57,669 nucleotides of DNA from Chara braunii (Eukaryota > Streptophyta > Charophyceae > Charales > Characeae). The translations under genes and the position numbers were made by a program. This document shows, piece by piece, positions 10,556 through 21,946 of this stretch; position 1 is the first letter of the stretch, and each line of letters opens with the position of its first letter. The stretch is from assembly GCA_003427395.1 (NCBI GenBank), contig BFEA01000504.1, forward strand, positions 170,881-228,549, given 5' to 3'. The notes under the pieces were generated by a model, which was given only the letters and a program-made list of their open reading frames with translations, was not told where the DNA came from and did no database searches.

Positions 10556-10989
10556 TTTTCAGAAGCTACCCTTTTCTCTTTAAAGAGTCGGGTTGGCGTT
10601 AACGATGCAATGTGGACCCAGACGGTAGGCCCACGAAGTGTTGGAAAAAAGAACCATGACTCGTGTTGCTGATAGCGAGGAACTATTAATAGAACAGGAT
10701 TTAGGAGTAAGGTATCTTTCTCATTTCGAAACATCCCCCTTAGAATGACCGAGACTGGGCTCGGTCGAAACACGGCGTCGGGGACCGCCAGAGTGCGGAG
10801 CCGTGAGGGTTTGCACGATGCTTTGATAATGTGGCTTGTTATATTCTATTTCGAAGCAAGAGTTTCGTTTTGAGTGTGAAAGTCTGACTATATCGAGTGC
10901 TCATTCGTTTGTGTGAGAGTGTTCACAGTTCACTGATGAATGGACTGCCCCGCTTCAGCTTATCTGCACCAAAGTGATATCTTACCTCA
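10556..10989 (+). repeat. PLE pseudo-LTR, copy F1a
   Basis: About 430 bp that recur inverted at 34425-34857 with clear similarity throughout. It lies downstream of a PLE RT here and upstream of a zinc-knuckle ORF1 in the other copy, in the sense orientation both times. That is the placement expected of the terminal pseudo-LTRs that PLEs acquire through tandem copies. It ends at CTTACCTCA and contains a hammerhead-like segment at 10735-10786. Confidence 0.75.
10735..10786 (+). ncRNA. Hammerhead ribozyme relic
   Basis: In order: a CCCC strand of stem I, a degraded core, stem II GACCGAG/CTCGGTC with a 5-base loop, the invariant GAAA, a short stem III region (CACGGC), the cleavage triplet GTC, and GGGG closing stem I. 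The CUGANGA core reads TTAGAAT here and is broken. The homologous copy at 34631-34683 keeps CTGACGA. Hammerhead motifs are known from PLE pseudo-LTRs. An extra U between core and stem II in both copies is atypical. Confidence 0.6.
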
Positions 10990-11016
10990 GCCCGTATAAG
11001 GACCAGGGAAGGTCCG

Positions 11017-11047
<31 letters not shown>

Positions 11048-11190
11048 CTATGTTATGTAGAAAAATAACAAAATAAATTTTGACTTAGGGTAAAAAAAAA
11101 AAAAATCACCAATTTTATAATAGAAAATAAACTATGTTTTATTTTTTTGGCCCGGCCAGGCAAGTGACCCCGGGCTACTCCGGTAGCCTA
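10990..11190 (-). mobile_element. hAT-like MITE family A, copy A1 (partial)
   Basis: In the reverse sense it runs from CTAGGCTACCGG at 11190, through GGGGTCACTTGCCTGGCCGG, AT-rich DNA, the shared core (TATGTTATGTAG near 11050) and a poly(A) of about 27, to GGACCAGGGAAGGTCC. The other end (beyond CAGCCCG) is missing and abuts the PLE pseudo-LTR. Confidence 0.7.
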
Positions 11191-11393
11191 GAAAAATAAC
11201 ATTTTATTTTAAGTTTGGTAAAGAATTTCAATGTGACCCTAAGGCAAACGTTGTTCAATTTTTTTTTTTTTTATAACATTTTTTTTTTTTTTTTTTTTTG
11301 GGGGGGGGGGGGGGCTTTCTTGGTCCTTGCACAGTCGGTCCGCCTGGGACAACAAGGTGACCCGAGTGGCCCGGCTGGTAGCTTAGGAAACTT
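11191..11393 (+). mobile_element. hAT-like MITE family A, copy A2 (partial)
   Basis: Has the core (TTTGGTAAAGAATTTC, GTGACCCTAAGGCAAA, GTTGTTCAA), a T-run passing into a pure G-run (11281-11314), TTGGTCCTTGCAC and the typical end GCCCGGCTGGTAGCTTAG. Its own left end is absent; it is joined head-to-head with A1. Confidence 0.7.
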
Positions 11394-12905
11394 GTCAATT
11401 TTATTATTTTGAAATAAAGAAACAGGCTGAAAAAATTGACGCTCTTTACCCAGTTTCGGCTCATTCTGAAAATTGAGCCCACAGTCTCTTGATTTTTTCA
11501 TAGTTTCTATGTCGACATAAATGTTTTCAACCTCGCCAACCACTATCTATCTTTCTGAAAAAATGCTTTCAAAATAATATCATCAACATATTAAAAAAAA
11601 AAATCAATTATCTGATTTATCTCGATAATGATGAAATATGTTTTAAATCGGTTGTAGGCTTGTAGCCATGAAGTTAACTTCAATTATCCTTATCAATTGG
11701 CCATAGAAAAAGCATTATCTATGACCCATGTTTGTACGTCAAGCGTTTCAAATTTACGCTAATACTCGAATGCAAAGAGGAAGTAACTATTATATGATTT
11801 GTTATTATGTAGTTACCACTTCATTCTTAAAAATTTGGACAGCTCGAACCTTTCAATCGACCTTCAGGAGAATAGCTTTACACACCAGTGCACAATAACC
11901 TTATCCCTTATGTAGCGTGGCGTTGCCCGATGAAATTGCAAACAAGATCTAATTATTTGTTTATTTTCATTTCGAGTGTGTCCACATATCCTAGTATGTT
12001 ATCCATTAGATTCACAACTCATCTACCGAAGGGTATAATTGTCATAAATGCTTTGTACATTGTCAACCTCGTCGACATCTCTTATATGTGATATTTAAAT
12101 TCATGTCTTTAGAGTGAAGCCATAGAGCCGGCGCAATAACATGCATCGACTTGACCCACATTAAGTTAGCGTTACATTGATACATTTTTTTTTTTTAGTA
12201 ACATCGATAGTTTATTGCAGTTGAAAGTTGAAACGAAACTGCTCTTAATCTTGTGAAATTTGTAAGTTGTTATGGTTACCGGAATAACTTTACTCAAACG
12301 ACTGCAAACCACTCATACCTTAGTATCGTATAAGTAAAGTTGTACTTCCCTATTAGGACTAACTTCCACTCATAAAGTAATGAATATACTCTATAGGCGT
12401 CGGTGAAGCCCTGCAGGAGTTCCCCTACTCGTATATCTCAACATTCTCCTGCCGACTTCTTCTCTCACCCTCGTACCTCCGCCAGGTCGACTAAAGTTTG
12501 AATAATATATTTTTTTCAAAAATGAAGAACTTGTTCTCATCCCCTAACTGGCCCATGGACCAAACTTCTACCTTCATACCCTAGCGTCGGTCAGTTTCAA
12601 GTACCTTTAGGAATATCGAAGAAAATGATTAGAGGTTAAACATTGAAAACAGAGAAAAATAAAGCAATTGATTTGTGAATCATAAAAGGGGCATTAGTGA
12701 AGTCAACTTCGTTGCGAGTTTAAAAACAAAAGACAAAATCATAAAGACTCATGATCTAACACCAGAATAAGATATTACCTTCATGATTTCACGAAGTTCC
12801 TGAAACTTTATAAAACAATAGTAATTAATTATTTAAATTTGTAAAAACCTTATAAATAGATAAATCAGAAGAAACATAACAAAATAAAAAGTTGAAAGAA
12901 CATAT
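11394..12905. other. AT-rich sequence, nothing recognised
   Basis: No conserved protein fragment, RNA or clear repeat. One 67-codon open frame at 11888-12091 has no recognisable features. Confidence 0.5.
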
Positions 12906-13289
12906 GGTTAAAACTGTGTAGCACGACGAACGTGTTCACGCCCCTTCACGTTCGGGCGAACGTGTGTGCGTTTTCTCGCGAATATATTCGGGCGAACATA
13001 ATTTTTTTTCGTAAAAAATAAAAATAAAAATTAATGAATTATTTTTCGGGTTTTTATTTTTATCTCATGATTGGCTACGAATTTGAACATGACTCCAAGG
13101 CAAAAGTTGCTTGTATCGTTATTTTACATAACATATATTGTTTTCAGATTTTTTTAAGAAATTTATTTATTATTATTATTATTATTTTTTTATGTTCGCG
13201 TTCGGAGGGTTTTGGGCGCTTGTTCGCGTTCAGGCGAATATATTCGTGTTCGTCTCCGAACGCAAACACGGTGCTACGTAGGGTTAAAA
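12906..13289. mobile_element. hAT-like MITE family B, copy B1, with 8-bp target duplication
   Basis: Element 12914-13281 (368 bp). Its ends are inverted repeats, CTGTGTAGCAC on the left and GTGCTACGTAG on the right. It is flanked by a perfect 8-bp duplication, GGTTAAAA at 12906-12913 and 13282-13289. Subterminal GC-rich blocks contain many CGTTCGGGCGAA-type words. The AT-rich middle carries the shared core (AAGGCAAAAGTTGCTTGT, ACATAACATAT). An 8-bp duplication is typical of hAT transposons. No protein is encoded. Confidence 0.88.
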
Positions 13290-14171
13290 TAAAAAAGTAA
13301 AATGCAAAAAAAAAAAAAAGATTTTCATCTTGCTATATTAAAAACGCTAATGCTGAATGGTTGATGCAAATCGTTTCACAAATTTGTACAAAATTTCATT
13401 ATTTAGCCATTAAACTTCAAAGTTTATATTTTTATATTATTGCAGCATCAAAACAAAATTTTTAATTTTTTACAAAAGTTGAGTTAAAATATTTCATTTC
13501 AGGTATCTTTTCCTCTCGGATTTTTTTATTTGGTTGTTTTATGATTTATGGATTTACAAGACCTACCAATTTTGAATAATATGTCAATTTTTGTGGATAT
13601 GAAATGATATTTGGGGGACTCAATCGAGTAGTATTTTAATGAGAAATTTATTTACTGCTATGTTTTTTTAATGGAAAATAAATTAATTTTTTTTTCTAAA
13701 ATTATTGTTCTTGCAAATATATTATATGTGTTTCTTCTTAGTTTGTATGATCCAACATTGTAACCTTTTTTTTTTTTGCAGTATTGCTTCCAGCACGCAA
13801 AAACTAAAGAAAGTATGCAATAGTTGGTAGCCAGGTTCCAAAATTCAGACTCCCAACTGACTTTTTCGAACCACATTTCTTCGTAGATTGGTGGAATAAT
13901 TTGCATCAATTTTCTTGTATTAGTCATAATCGTAACTGTATGATATGGGGTGACTTCTTAATTGGAATCATCCATCATGCATGAGGTTATGCATTAGTCA
14001 AGTTGGATGGTCGTACGATGTACGACATCTTGATTTTCAAACACTTGACTCTCCATAAGTTTGACAAAACTACTAATTATTTCTCTTTCATTTTAATATA
14101 CTATAGAAACTTCGTTTGTGCTATGACAATACACAAACATATATTGATATCGTCTGGATTGTTCCCCATTA
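13290..14171. other. AT-rich sequence, nothing recognised
   Basis: Contains A- and T-runs only; no coding or repeat signal identified. Confidence 0.5.
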
Positions 14172-14570
14172 TATTTTAGTAAGGTGAACTTGTAAATGTA
14201 TTGAATTTGACATACAAAACAAAGGATCGAAGGCTAGAGCATGCTTTCGCATATAGTTAAATTTTATTTGAGTCTTTACATAGTGAAATTACGAGGCTCA
14301 TATTTGAACCTTAGTGTGTTTTTTGAACTTTATCTTCATCTCTTGTGATTGAAAAATAGAAGATGAAATTTATTTTAGTAAGGTGAACTTGTAAATGTAT
14401 TGAATTTGACATACAAAACAAAGGACCAAAGGCTAGAGTATGTTTTCGCATATAGTTAAATTTTATTTGAGTCTTTACATAGTGAAATTACGCGGCTCAT
14501 ATTTGAACCTCAGTGTGTTTTTTGAACTTTATCTTCATCTCTTGTGATTAAAAAATAGAAGATGAAATTT
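14172..14570. repeat. 199-bp tandem duplication
   Basis: Two adjacent copies starting at 14172 and 14371 (both TATTTTAGTAAGGTGAACTT) differ at only about six positions. This is a recent local duplication; nothing in it was recognised as a gene. Confidence 0.95.
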
Positions 14571-14837
14571 ATTTTTTTTCTCTGCATATATAATTGAGTC
14601 TATAGCCAAGCAAATGAAGAAACAACCCAAAACCTATGACAAAATTCTTCAACACATTCGATTATGGTATTGTGTATAGTATCTGTCGAACCAACCAACT
14701 GTATTAGAATTGAAAATTCGTCTATCTATCTATATATATATATATATATGAAAGAAGTACGAAAAGTGGTAAAGTCTGAACGGTCTAGAGTACCTTACTT
14801 TCATTAGGGGATATAAGTCAGAATTCCTTCCTTCTGT

Positions 14838-16274
14838 CTAATCAACCGATCAGACGCTCAAGCAACGTATGCTTCAGGTCGAAGTCAACCATCTTTCGTA
14901 TCGATTCGAAGTTGACTTTTACCCATCCTTCTTCCCCCTCTTTTTTTTCCGAAGGTAGCTCCCTTTCCTCTCATCTTCACTTTCATCCAATCTCTTTCTT
15001 TCCTCTCATACCACCTTAGAATTCAATCAATTGCTACCGACACAAGTTCATGTTCTAGCTTACTAAACATCTCCTTGATGTCGTAAGCTACTCCCATCAC
15101 TTCACCATTCCTTTTCTTCTCGGCCCATCTGTTCACTTCCTCTAGTCTTCCTTTCAGTTGATTGGTCGACTTGAGATTGAAGTGCTCATCCTTAGGCAGA
15201 CAGAAAAGCAAGGGGTTAAGCGCTTTGACCACCCTTTGGTTAGCCAACTTCGCTGGTTCTGAAAAGGACGGGGAGATTGGTCTAAACTTCCCTTGGTCCT
15301 TATGCTTCGGTACCATGTATGCTTTCTCCCACGTTCCCTTCTTATCCCATTGCCCTTTCTTCGACAGCCTCTTCTCTTCAAACTCCCTCTTCGCTTTCAC
15401 CATGACTTCCTCTTCCTTTTCCCAAACCACATCAAATGCCGTGTTTCCCCCGAACACCTCCTTTATCCTGTCCGCATACTTCATCGGACACATCACAACC
15501 GTTTCCGTCGGGTTCTTATCTAGCGGGCAAAACATCAAACCCCCTCCATTTCTCCTTTAGGTGTTGAACACAGTCGATCAGCCCATCTTCATGCACTCTC
15601 TTGGTTCTCAAGCAGCCTCTGGCTTGCTGCAGAGTCCAAGGGTCGTCGATGTCAGTCTTCAACATAGAGTCGTTCAGTTCCCTACATAGGGCAACCTCCT
15701 TTCTCTCACAATCCACAACTCTGACAACATTCTTCGCGTTGAAAAGCTTCTCACACACATCTTCTCTTGTGCTCAGGCGAAAAATTACGTGTCCTTCCTG
15801 TTTAGGAAGGTCAAAGTCTGCACATCTGCAGACGACAGCCATCTGACGACTGAAATCGCGATGGTTATGGAGAAGCCGACCAACCGTCTGGTTCTTTCTC
15901 CAGACCAGCTGAAGCTTCTGACAACGTAATTTTGCCACATCAGCAGAATCATGTTGGCGATTGACCTTCTCCAATATCACCCTTCTTACTTCCGCCCTGG
16001 ACACTCGTTCGCCGTACCTAATCCCTACTACAATCTTCTTTCTGAAGTTGATCTTAAACCTTGCCTTTGCCTCCCCATCCATAACATTCTTCAAAGTCTT
16101 TCGTGTCTCCTTCCTTGAAAACGAACCGATGTTGCTGTACAGCTCGGGCAGCTCTCCTATTTTTAACTTCTCCAGTTTCCTCTTCACCCATGGCAGTTTG
16201 AGTATCTGGTGTAGGAGTTTCTTCTTCTCTGGATCTCCAGACTTTCGTTCCCGAATTCGCGACAGCTGGATCAC
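14838..16274 (-). pseudogene. Penelope-like reverse transcriptase, 5' two-thirds, frameshifted
   Basis: Three frames follow one another. Frame 1 (16274-15516, 252 aa) has the region before the RT fingers, with KNQTVGRLLHNHRD and VVCRCADF as in PLEs. Frame 2 (15538-15023, 171 aa) overlaps it by 23 bases and reads DKNPTETVVMCPMKY, YMVPKHKDQGKFRPISPS (finger motif) and VAYDIKEMFSKLEHE (motif A with the catalytic Asp). A third frame (about 14963-14874) gives EGWVKVNFESIRKMVDFDLK, the region before motif B. Motifs B and C are absent. The + strand fragment at 9541 starts at motif C, so the two are complementary parts of one type of element. LINE or intron RTs are less likely because a GIY-YIG domain lies directly upstream. 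Confidence 0.75.
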
Positions 16275-16489
16275 CTCGTACCCCCGAATCTCCTTCGTAC
16301 GGCACTCCAGTCTTCTCTTAAGATCCTTCCACCACTAGATCTTAGCTCCCTGTGCTTCTTTCCTTTCAGCCTTTCGATGATACTTGTCAACTTCACGCTA
16401 CTCACCTCCTCCTTGACTGAAAATCTCACTACTCTCTCTTCGTCGAAGTACTTCTTCCTCTTACTTCCTCTCTCTTGCCTACCCTTTTT

Positions 16490-16990
16490 CCTGCTCTTCT
16501 TCCTCTTCTTCTCGTCCCTCCACCCATTCACGTTTAGTATCGGTGACCATCTCCGAATAATCCTTTTCTCAAGGCCATCGAGTTCTTCTTTCGGGGCTAT
16601 GGCAATCGGGATCCGTATGTATCCTTCCCATCCCCATACGAGTAGAGCTTATTGCGTCTTCAGTGATTGCAGCTTGACAAGGTCCTCCCCACGTGCTCCG
16701 ACCATCTATCCGATGGAGCTCTTTCAGTCTTTCCTACGTACATCAGCCTGCTCAGTGGGTCAAGCAGAACGTAAACGCAGCATTTCATATCATCCCATAC
16801 CTCTCTACCCTTCTCAACAATCTCCCAGACACTCTCTAAGAACTTTCGTCCCCATTATACTTCATTTTCCAGTATTGGAAGGAGAATAGTATTTCGCAAG
16901 ATTCTGTCGACTAGAGGTCTCAGCTCCTTACCATGGCGACTCAGCTTACACCATCTTATCCATGCAAAGAACTTGAACTCTTGCAAAATA
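16490..16990 (-). pseudogene. GIY-YIG endonuclease domain of the PLE (N-terminal to RT), frameshifted
   Basis: The frame from 16854 to 16660 reads CCVYVLLDPLSRLMYVGKT, the GIY-YIG signature (here VYV...MYVG), then SDRWSEHV with the conserved Arg and His. After a frameshift, LDGLEKRIIRRWSPILNVNG at about 16582-16523 supplies the metal-binding Glu and the terminal Asn. Upstream, to about 16990, the same frame reads WCKLSRHGKELRPLVDRILR. A Lys/Arg-rich linker (16531-16271) joins it to the RT. A nuclease in front of the RT is the Naiad/Chlamys PLE order; in classical Penelope and Athena it is C-terminal or absent. Several stops make the copy inactive. It is cut at 17137 by the LTR retrotransposon. 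Confidence 0.75.
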
Positions 16991-17347
16991 CTCTATGTGT
17001 CTCATTCGCGCAGCCTGATCTTCCTCAGGATCCCTAAGATCTCTCGTCACTTGGTCTTCTGCCTCTTGCTTGCTCGACGTGCTCCCAGGAACTCGTTTTC
17101 CTCGGAAGCAGTACGTGATCCTTAGCTCAGCTAGCACTGTCGAGCGCATCGGTCCGGCACCGCACGTGGCAGCGCGGGACCCTCTCGGCCGCGTCACGCA
17201 GAAGTTGGGCCAACCTTATCATGAACACACAAATGGAGCTTCCTTAGGCCGCTCCGGCCGAGTGCACCAGCCATACCTCTCGCGAGCCCCTACGACAGGA
17301 TAGGGCCTACGCGAGACACAACTTACCTCCACCTTACGGGAGCTGTC

Positions 17348-18087
17348 NNNNNNNNNNNNNNNNNNNNNNNNNNNNNNNNNNNNNNNNNNNNNNNNNNNNN
17401 NNNNNNNNNNNNNNNNNNNNNNNNNNNNNNNNNNNNNNNNNNNNNNNNNNNNNNNNNNNNNNNNNNNNNNNNNNNNNNNNNNNNNNNNNNNNNNNNNNNN
17501 NNNNNNNNNNNNNNNNNNNNNNNNNNNNNNNNNNNNNNNNNNNNNNNNNNNNNNNNNNNNNNNNNNNNNNNNNNNNNNNNNNNNNNNNNNNNNNNNNNNN
17601 NNNNNNNNNNNNNNNNNNNNNNNNNNNNNNNNNNNNNNNNNNNNNNNNNNNNNNNNNNNNNNNNNNNNNNNNNNNNNNNNNNNNNNNNNNNNNNNNNNNN
17701 NNNNNNNNNNNNNNNNNNNNNNNNNNNNNNNNNNNNNNNNNNNNNNNNNNNNNNNNNNNNNNNNNNNNNNNNNNNNNNNNNNNNNNNNNNNNNNNNNNNN
17801 NNNNNNNNNNNNNNNNNNNNNNNNNNNNNNNNNNNNNNNNNNNNNNNNNNNNNNNNNNNNNNNNNNNNNNNNNNNNNNNNNNNNNNNNNNNNNNNNNNNN
17901 NNNNNNNNNNNNNNNNNNNNNNNNNNNNNNNNNNNNNNNNNNNNNNNNNNNNNNNNNNNNNNNNNNNNNNNNNNNNNNNNNNNNNNNNNNNNNNNNNNNN
18001 NNNNNNNNNNNNNNNNNNNNNNNNNNNNNNNNNNNNNNNNNNNNNNNNNNNNNNNNNNNNNNNNNNNNNNNNNNNNNNNNNNNNNNN
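17348..18087. other. Assembly gap (740 N)
   Basis: Run of N inside the 3' LTR. The equivalent part of the 5' LTR is partly sequenced (27716-28261), so content can be inferred only in part. Confidence 1.
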
Positions 18088-20430
18088 ATGCGCGGTTGAA
18101 GACCACACCCTCTTCTGCACCCTGTGCAGAGGGGTTGAGTAGACAACTTTAAGCTGTCGTGGCGGTCGAACATCAAGGGGTTCGACTTTGACGGCTGCCA
18201 CGGACTATAACGCTATGAAAGCTCAAAAAGGAAACTCACTCCAACTTTTACTAGCTTAGTGACCCTCTAGAAGGGAAGGGGGTAGACAGGCCCGAACGAC
18301 GCGCGCGCGGAGGAGGCCCGAACCCAGATTCCTAGGCTACCCAATGTCCGAGTTAATGACGGCCCGTACACGGGCTCCCATAGGTCGACTCGGCCTAGTC
18401 CTTCGCCCATTGTCGCTTCGTGATACCAAAAACCCGAATCTATTGGCCATATCGCGCTTTTGGTCTCGCCGCCTGACCCATAACTTTTAGTGCAAAGATC
18501 GGCGAGTGCTGCGCGCAAGGACTTAGTATAAGATCGTGCGGACGCAGTACCCACACATACCAATTCACTATGCAACTCTACGTGAGTATTTGTGATGACG
18601 GCGCATTATGTGGTGCCCATACCCAAGTGGCCTATTCTGAGCCATGAGGTCATTTTCGACGCTCAGGCGTTGGCTGGAGCGCGCGCTAAGGGGAGGTAAC
18701 CCTTTAGCGGGCGCAAAACCGGCCTGAGGGCCTTGCCGTCCTCTGCACCCTGAGGTGTCCCAAAGGGTGCGGGGTAAGGTGGCCTCTAGGGCAGGAGGGA
18801 ATTTGGAGCGGTGGTGAGTTATCTGGCGCATCACCAGCGACACGCTAACCCTTCCGCCCGGAACTTTATCGTTCCACCAAGATAAATTGCAACAAGGAAA
18901 AGAAACAAGTACTTTCAACGCTTATCAAAGAAAAACCATTTTTGTGTTAGGCTCGGGACCGGGGGTCGTCCTGGGCGAGGACCATCCTGTTCCAAGCTCA
19001 GGGCTAACGTCCGACCAATAATTCTTCAAGAAAAGTAGAGGGGGTCATCCCCTTCCTTCTATTCACCCCAACCCTCGATTAGGTCCTTAGTACGCGGGCA
19101 CCCCAGGCCGCGCTGATACCCCACGTGGGTGCACATACATACGTACATATATATCTAAAGGGGAATAGATATGTGACGATCACGTCTCACAATCACCATG
19201 AGAATCCTCATAGCCATATATATATGTGAGATCGCAGGCAGTCCGATCCAATAAGTCGAGCCACAATACATACTTGTAATCACAACCAGGAGTCAAGCAG
19301 AACTCCACACACTACACGGGGTCAACCTTAACCAAATCTCCTAACTCTTACTCCTTGCTTTAGTCATGCAAGCCCCAACCTTCAACCAACCAACCATAAG
19401 TAAATACTCACTACCTTTGTTAAATGGCCATTCAATAAAAGTCTGGGTGAAACCCTTACTAAACAGAAAGATCACCAAGGCCAAAGCCTTTTAGGTTGAG
19501 TATGGGGAGTGAGTAGGAATTGAGTCGTGGACCGACAAATCGGTAACCGACCTGTTATCAACGATAACGGCAATTGATCCTCAAGGGATCAGCCGAACCT
19601 ATTCCAAGTCCTGAATCAGATCGATCAAGCTGGCCTGTAACACAAGACATGTCAACGCCCAAGACTAAACATGTAAGCCTTATGCGAACTATCTTCTATA
19701 TGGAAGCCCCATCTAACCTTCTGGTAGCCAACTAGGTCTGAGCCTAATCCTAAGTCAGGGCTCAAAGAAAAGGTAATCCTTTGGCTGGTTTCCCGTATAC
19801 AGAGTGGACTGCCAACTCTGCCACCTGTCATAATATAATCTAACTCCTCTAAACTAAGGAAATTTCGGCAGCGCTTCCCGTATGAAAATTGTCTTTGCAA
19901 AATTTATATAAGCCTTAATATAAGAATAGGAATAGTCTTTGACTTTCTAAAGTCCAGTTTTGTCTAACTCCCTGAATTAGTAAAAATTTGGGCAATACCC
20001 CTTTTAGAAAGGGAGATTTCCCTGATTTTTACTAAGCCATATATGATTCAGACAGTTCAACTTTTGAAAAGTCAGAGATTTGTCTAACTCCTTGGATTTG
20101 CAGAAATTTCGGCAGCGCTTCCCGTAGGAAAAGTGGCTTACCAAGATTTATATAAGTCCAAATATAAGAAAAGATCTCAGATAGATGCAAAATCGAACTA
20201 AGTAAAAATGCGCTATCACAGACAATGCAGAAATTGAATCTAACTCCTTTAGCTCTAGCACGTGGCGAGCCACTACAACAACTACCTATCAACTCAAACT
20301 CAGACTAGGTAGTGATGCCACTCAGTCACATGCAGGCCACACCACAAAGATAAGTACTCTCACCATCCCCAAGTTGGTTCACCAGACATTAGTTCATAGT
20401 CTATCAATTATTTAATCCTTTACACCCTGC

Positions 20431-21275
20431 TTACATAGGGCATTGGGATTGGTTATTCGTCTTAGAAACAATGCTAGCCCTCTGCCTTAGTTATATACGA
20501 ACATGTTGCACAACTACTTTTCTCTTCATTGGGCATTTGACTAAGCCATTCGTCTTCGAAACCATGCTTAGTCGCCCTTAATTGTTTAAATAGCAAAATT
20601 ACATATATCTTTCTGCACCTTAGTCTTCAAAAAGAGGACGCAGGGCTGAGCCATTCGTCTTAGAAACAATGCTCAGCCTGCCCATGTTACCTTCAGTTAT
20701 AACTCTTGATTATACTCTCTTTGCTTGTAATAGACTATAGTCAGGCCATTCATCTTAGAAACAATGCATGACTAACCTTGTTCGTATATGAGTACATATA
20801 TATAGCATTATAGAGAATCCTATTCCTCTGCTCTCTTTATAGTCCTGTGGCCTCAGACTTAGACCATTCGTCTTAGAAACAATGTCTAGCCCTTTGGCCT
20901 GAACCCTCCCTCATAATAAAACAACCAAGGAGAGATGAGTCATTCGTCTTAGAAACAATGCTCAACTCTTATTTTCTCAGCACATAATAAAAACAAAGTA
21001 CCCTGGGTCTGACCCAGAGACTATTCAGAAATCACCTAAGTAAAACAGCGGCCAAACCATTCATCTTAGAAACAATGTCTGACCCTCAAAAGTCAAGCAA
21101 ACAATACNCCTCAGAAATAAGTAGCCAGACCATTCATCTTAGAAACAATGCCTGACACAATTAAAGAAACACAACAACCAAGCCATTCATCTTAGAAACA
21201 ATGTTTGATTCTTCAGAAAACAGAACAAAACACATCAGTCAGACCATTCATCTTAGAAACAATGCCCGACCCTAT
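20431..21275 (-). repeat. Array of ten stem-loops with constant core and variable, complementary stems
   Basis: CATTCRTCTTAGAAACAATG (plus-strand reading, small variants) recurs about every 60-110 bases, near 20454, 20547, 20652, 20747, 20865, 20941, 21058, 21131, 21183 and 21244. Each is flanked by arms that pair with each other but differ between copies: GACTAAGC/GCTTAGTC (20539 and 20566) and GGCTGAGC/GCTCAGCC (20644 and 20671) are perfect; others have one or two mismatches or G-U pairs. The core ends CATT/AATG extend the stem, leaving a 12-nt loop CRTCTTAGAAAC. Function unknown. Confidence 0.9.
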
Positions 21276-21946
21276 AAGACCCATTCAATCGCAAACAAAA
21301 CCGCCTTCCTCCCAACCTTCCCCCTGATGCATCCCTTTGTGATAATCTGGTTTTAGACAATCAAGAAACTGAGACTGCCATTATACAAACATTCTTTTAG
21401 TTGGTCTGATTTGTGTCATGAAAGTCAATCCCAAAAGTCAAAGTAGGGGTGGCATACAATACAGTCAGCCAATACATAGGGAGATATATATATATGGGGG
21501 TTATACTGGGTTTATAAAGGAAGCAATGGTTACCTCTGAGTTCCCTGCCCCCGGAACTCCTCCTGAGTTATGGCAGGGCTCCCGCAATCGGTGGGGCAAC
21601 CTCCCACAAAGGCCTTGGCGCGGATTACGGGTTGCAATCCCGCCTGCCGTCTTCCTCTCCAAACCAATAGACTAGACTGAGAGTGAGAAGGGCAGAAAAA
21701 GAAAAATTAAATCTCTCAGATACAAAAGGGGTGCACTCAGACTCGCATGAGAAGGCCTTGATGTCTTCAGCGCCTGAGGGCCCTGCAATGATGATCAAGA
21801 GGACAACTTGATTAGTTCCCAAAATCCACTGGCGGAGTCAGCCTCCCTGGTGGACCCCAATTCGCAGCGATAGTTCCCCCTCCGTATTGCCTGCTTTCTC
21901 CAAACCTTCACGGTAGCAGTCCCCCTTCCAGCCTAACTGCCGTCAC

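Noticed and set aside
10930-10950. CTGATGA at about 10937 as a hammerhead core
   Set aside because: No GAAA with pairing stems follows at a suitable distance; the arrangement at 10735-10786 is much better.
17133-17137. 5-bp target duplication of the LTR retrotransposon
   Set aside because: AGCAC on the left and ACATC on the right do not match; not annotated.
17219-18201. Open frames of nearly 300 codons across the first N gap (and similar ones at 28029-28520 and 45191-45941)
   Set aside because: They consist mostly of unknown residues from N runs.
20431-21275. CRISPR-like look of 20-nt repeats at regular spacing
   Set aside because: The spacing is uneven, the flanks are parts of the hairpin stems, and the array is inside a eukaryotic LTR next to gag and pol.
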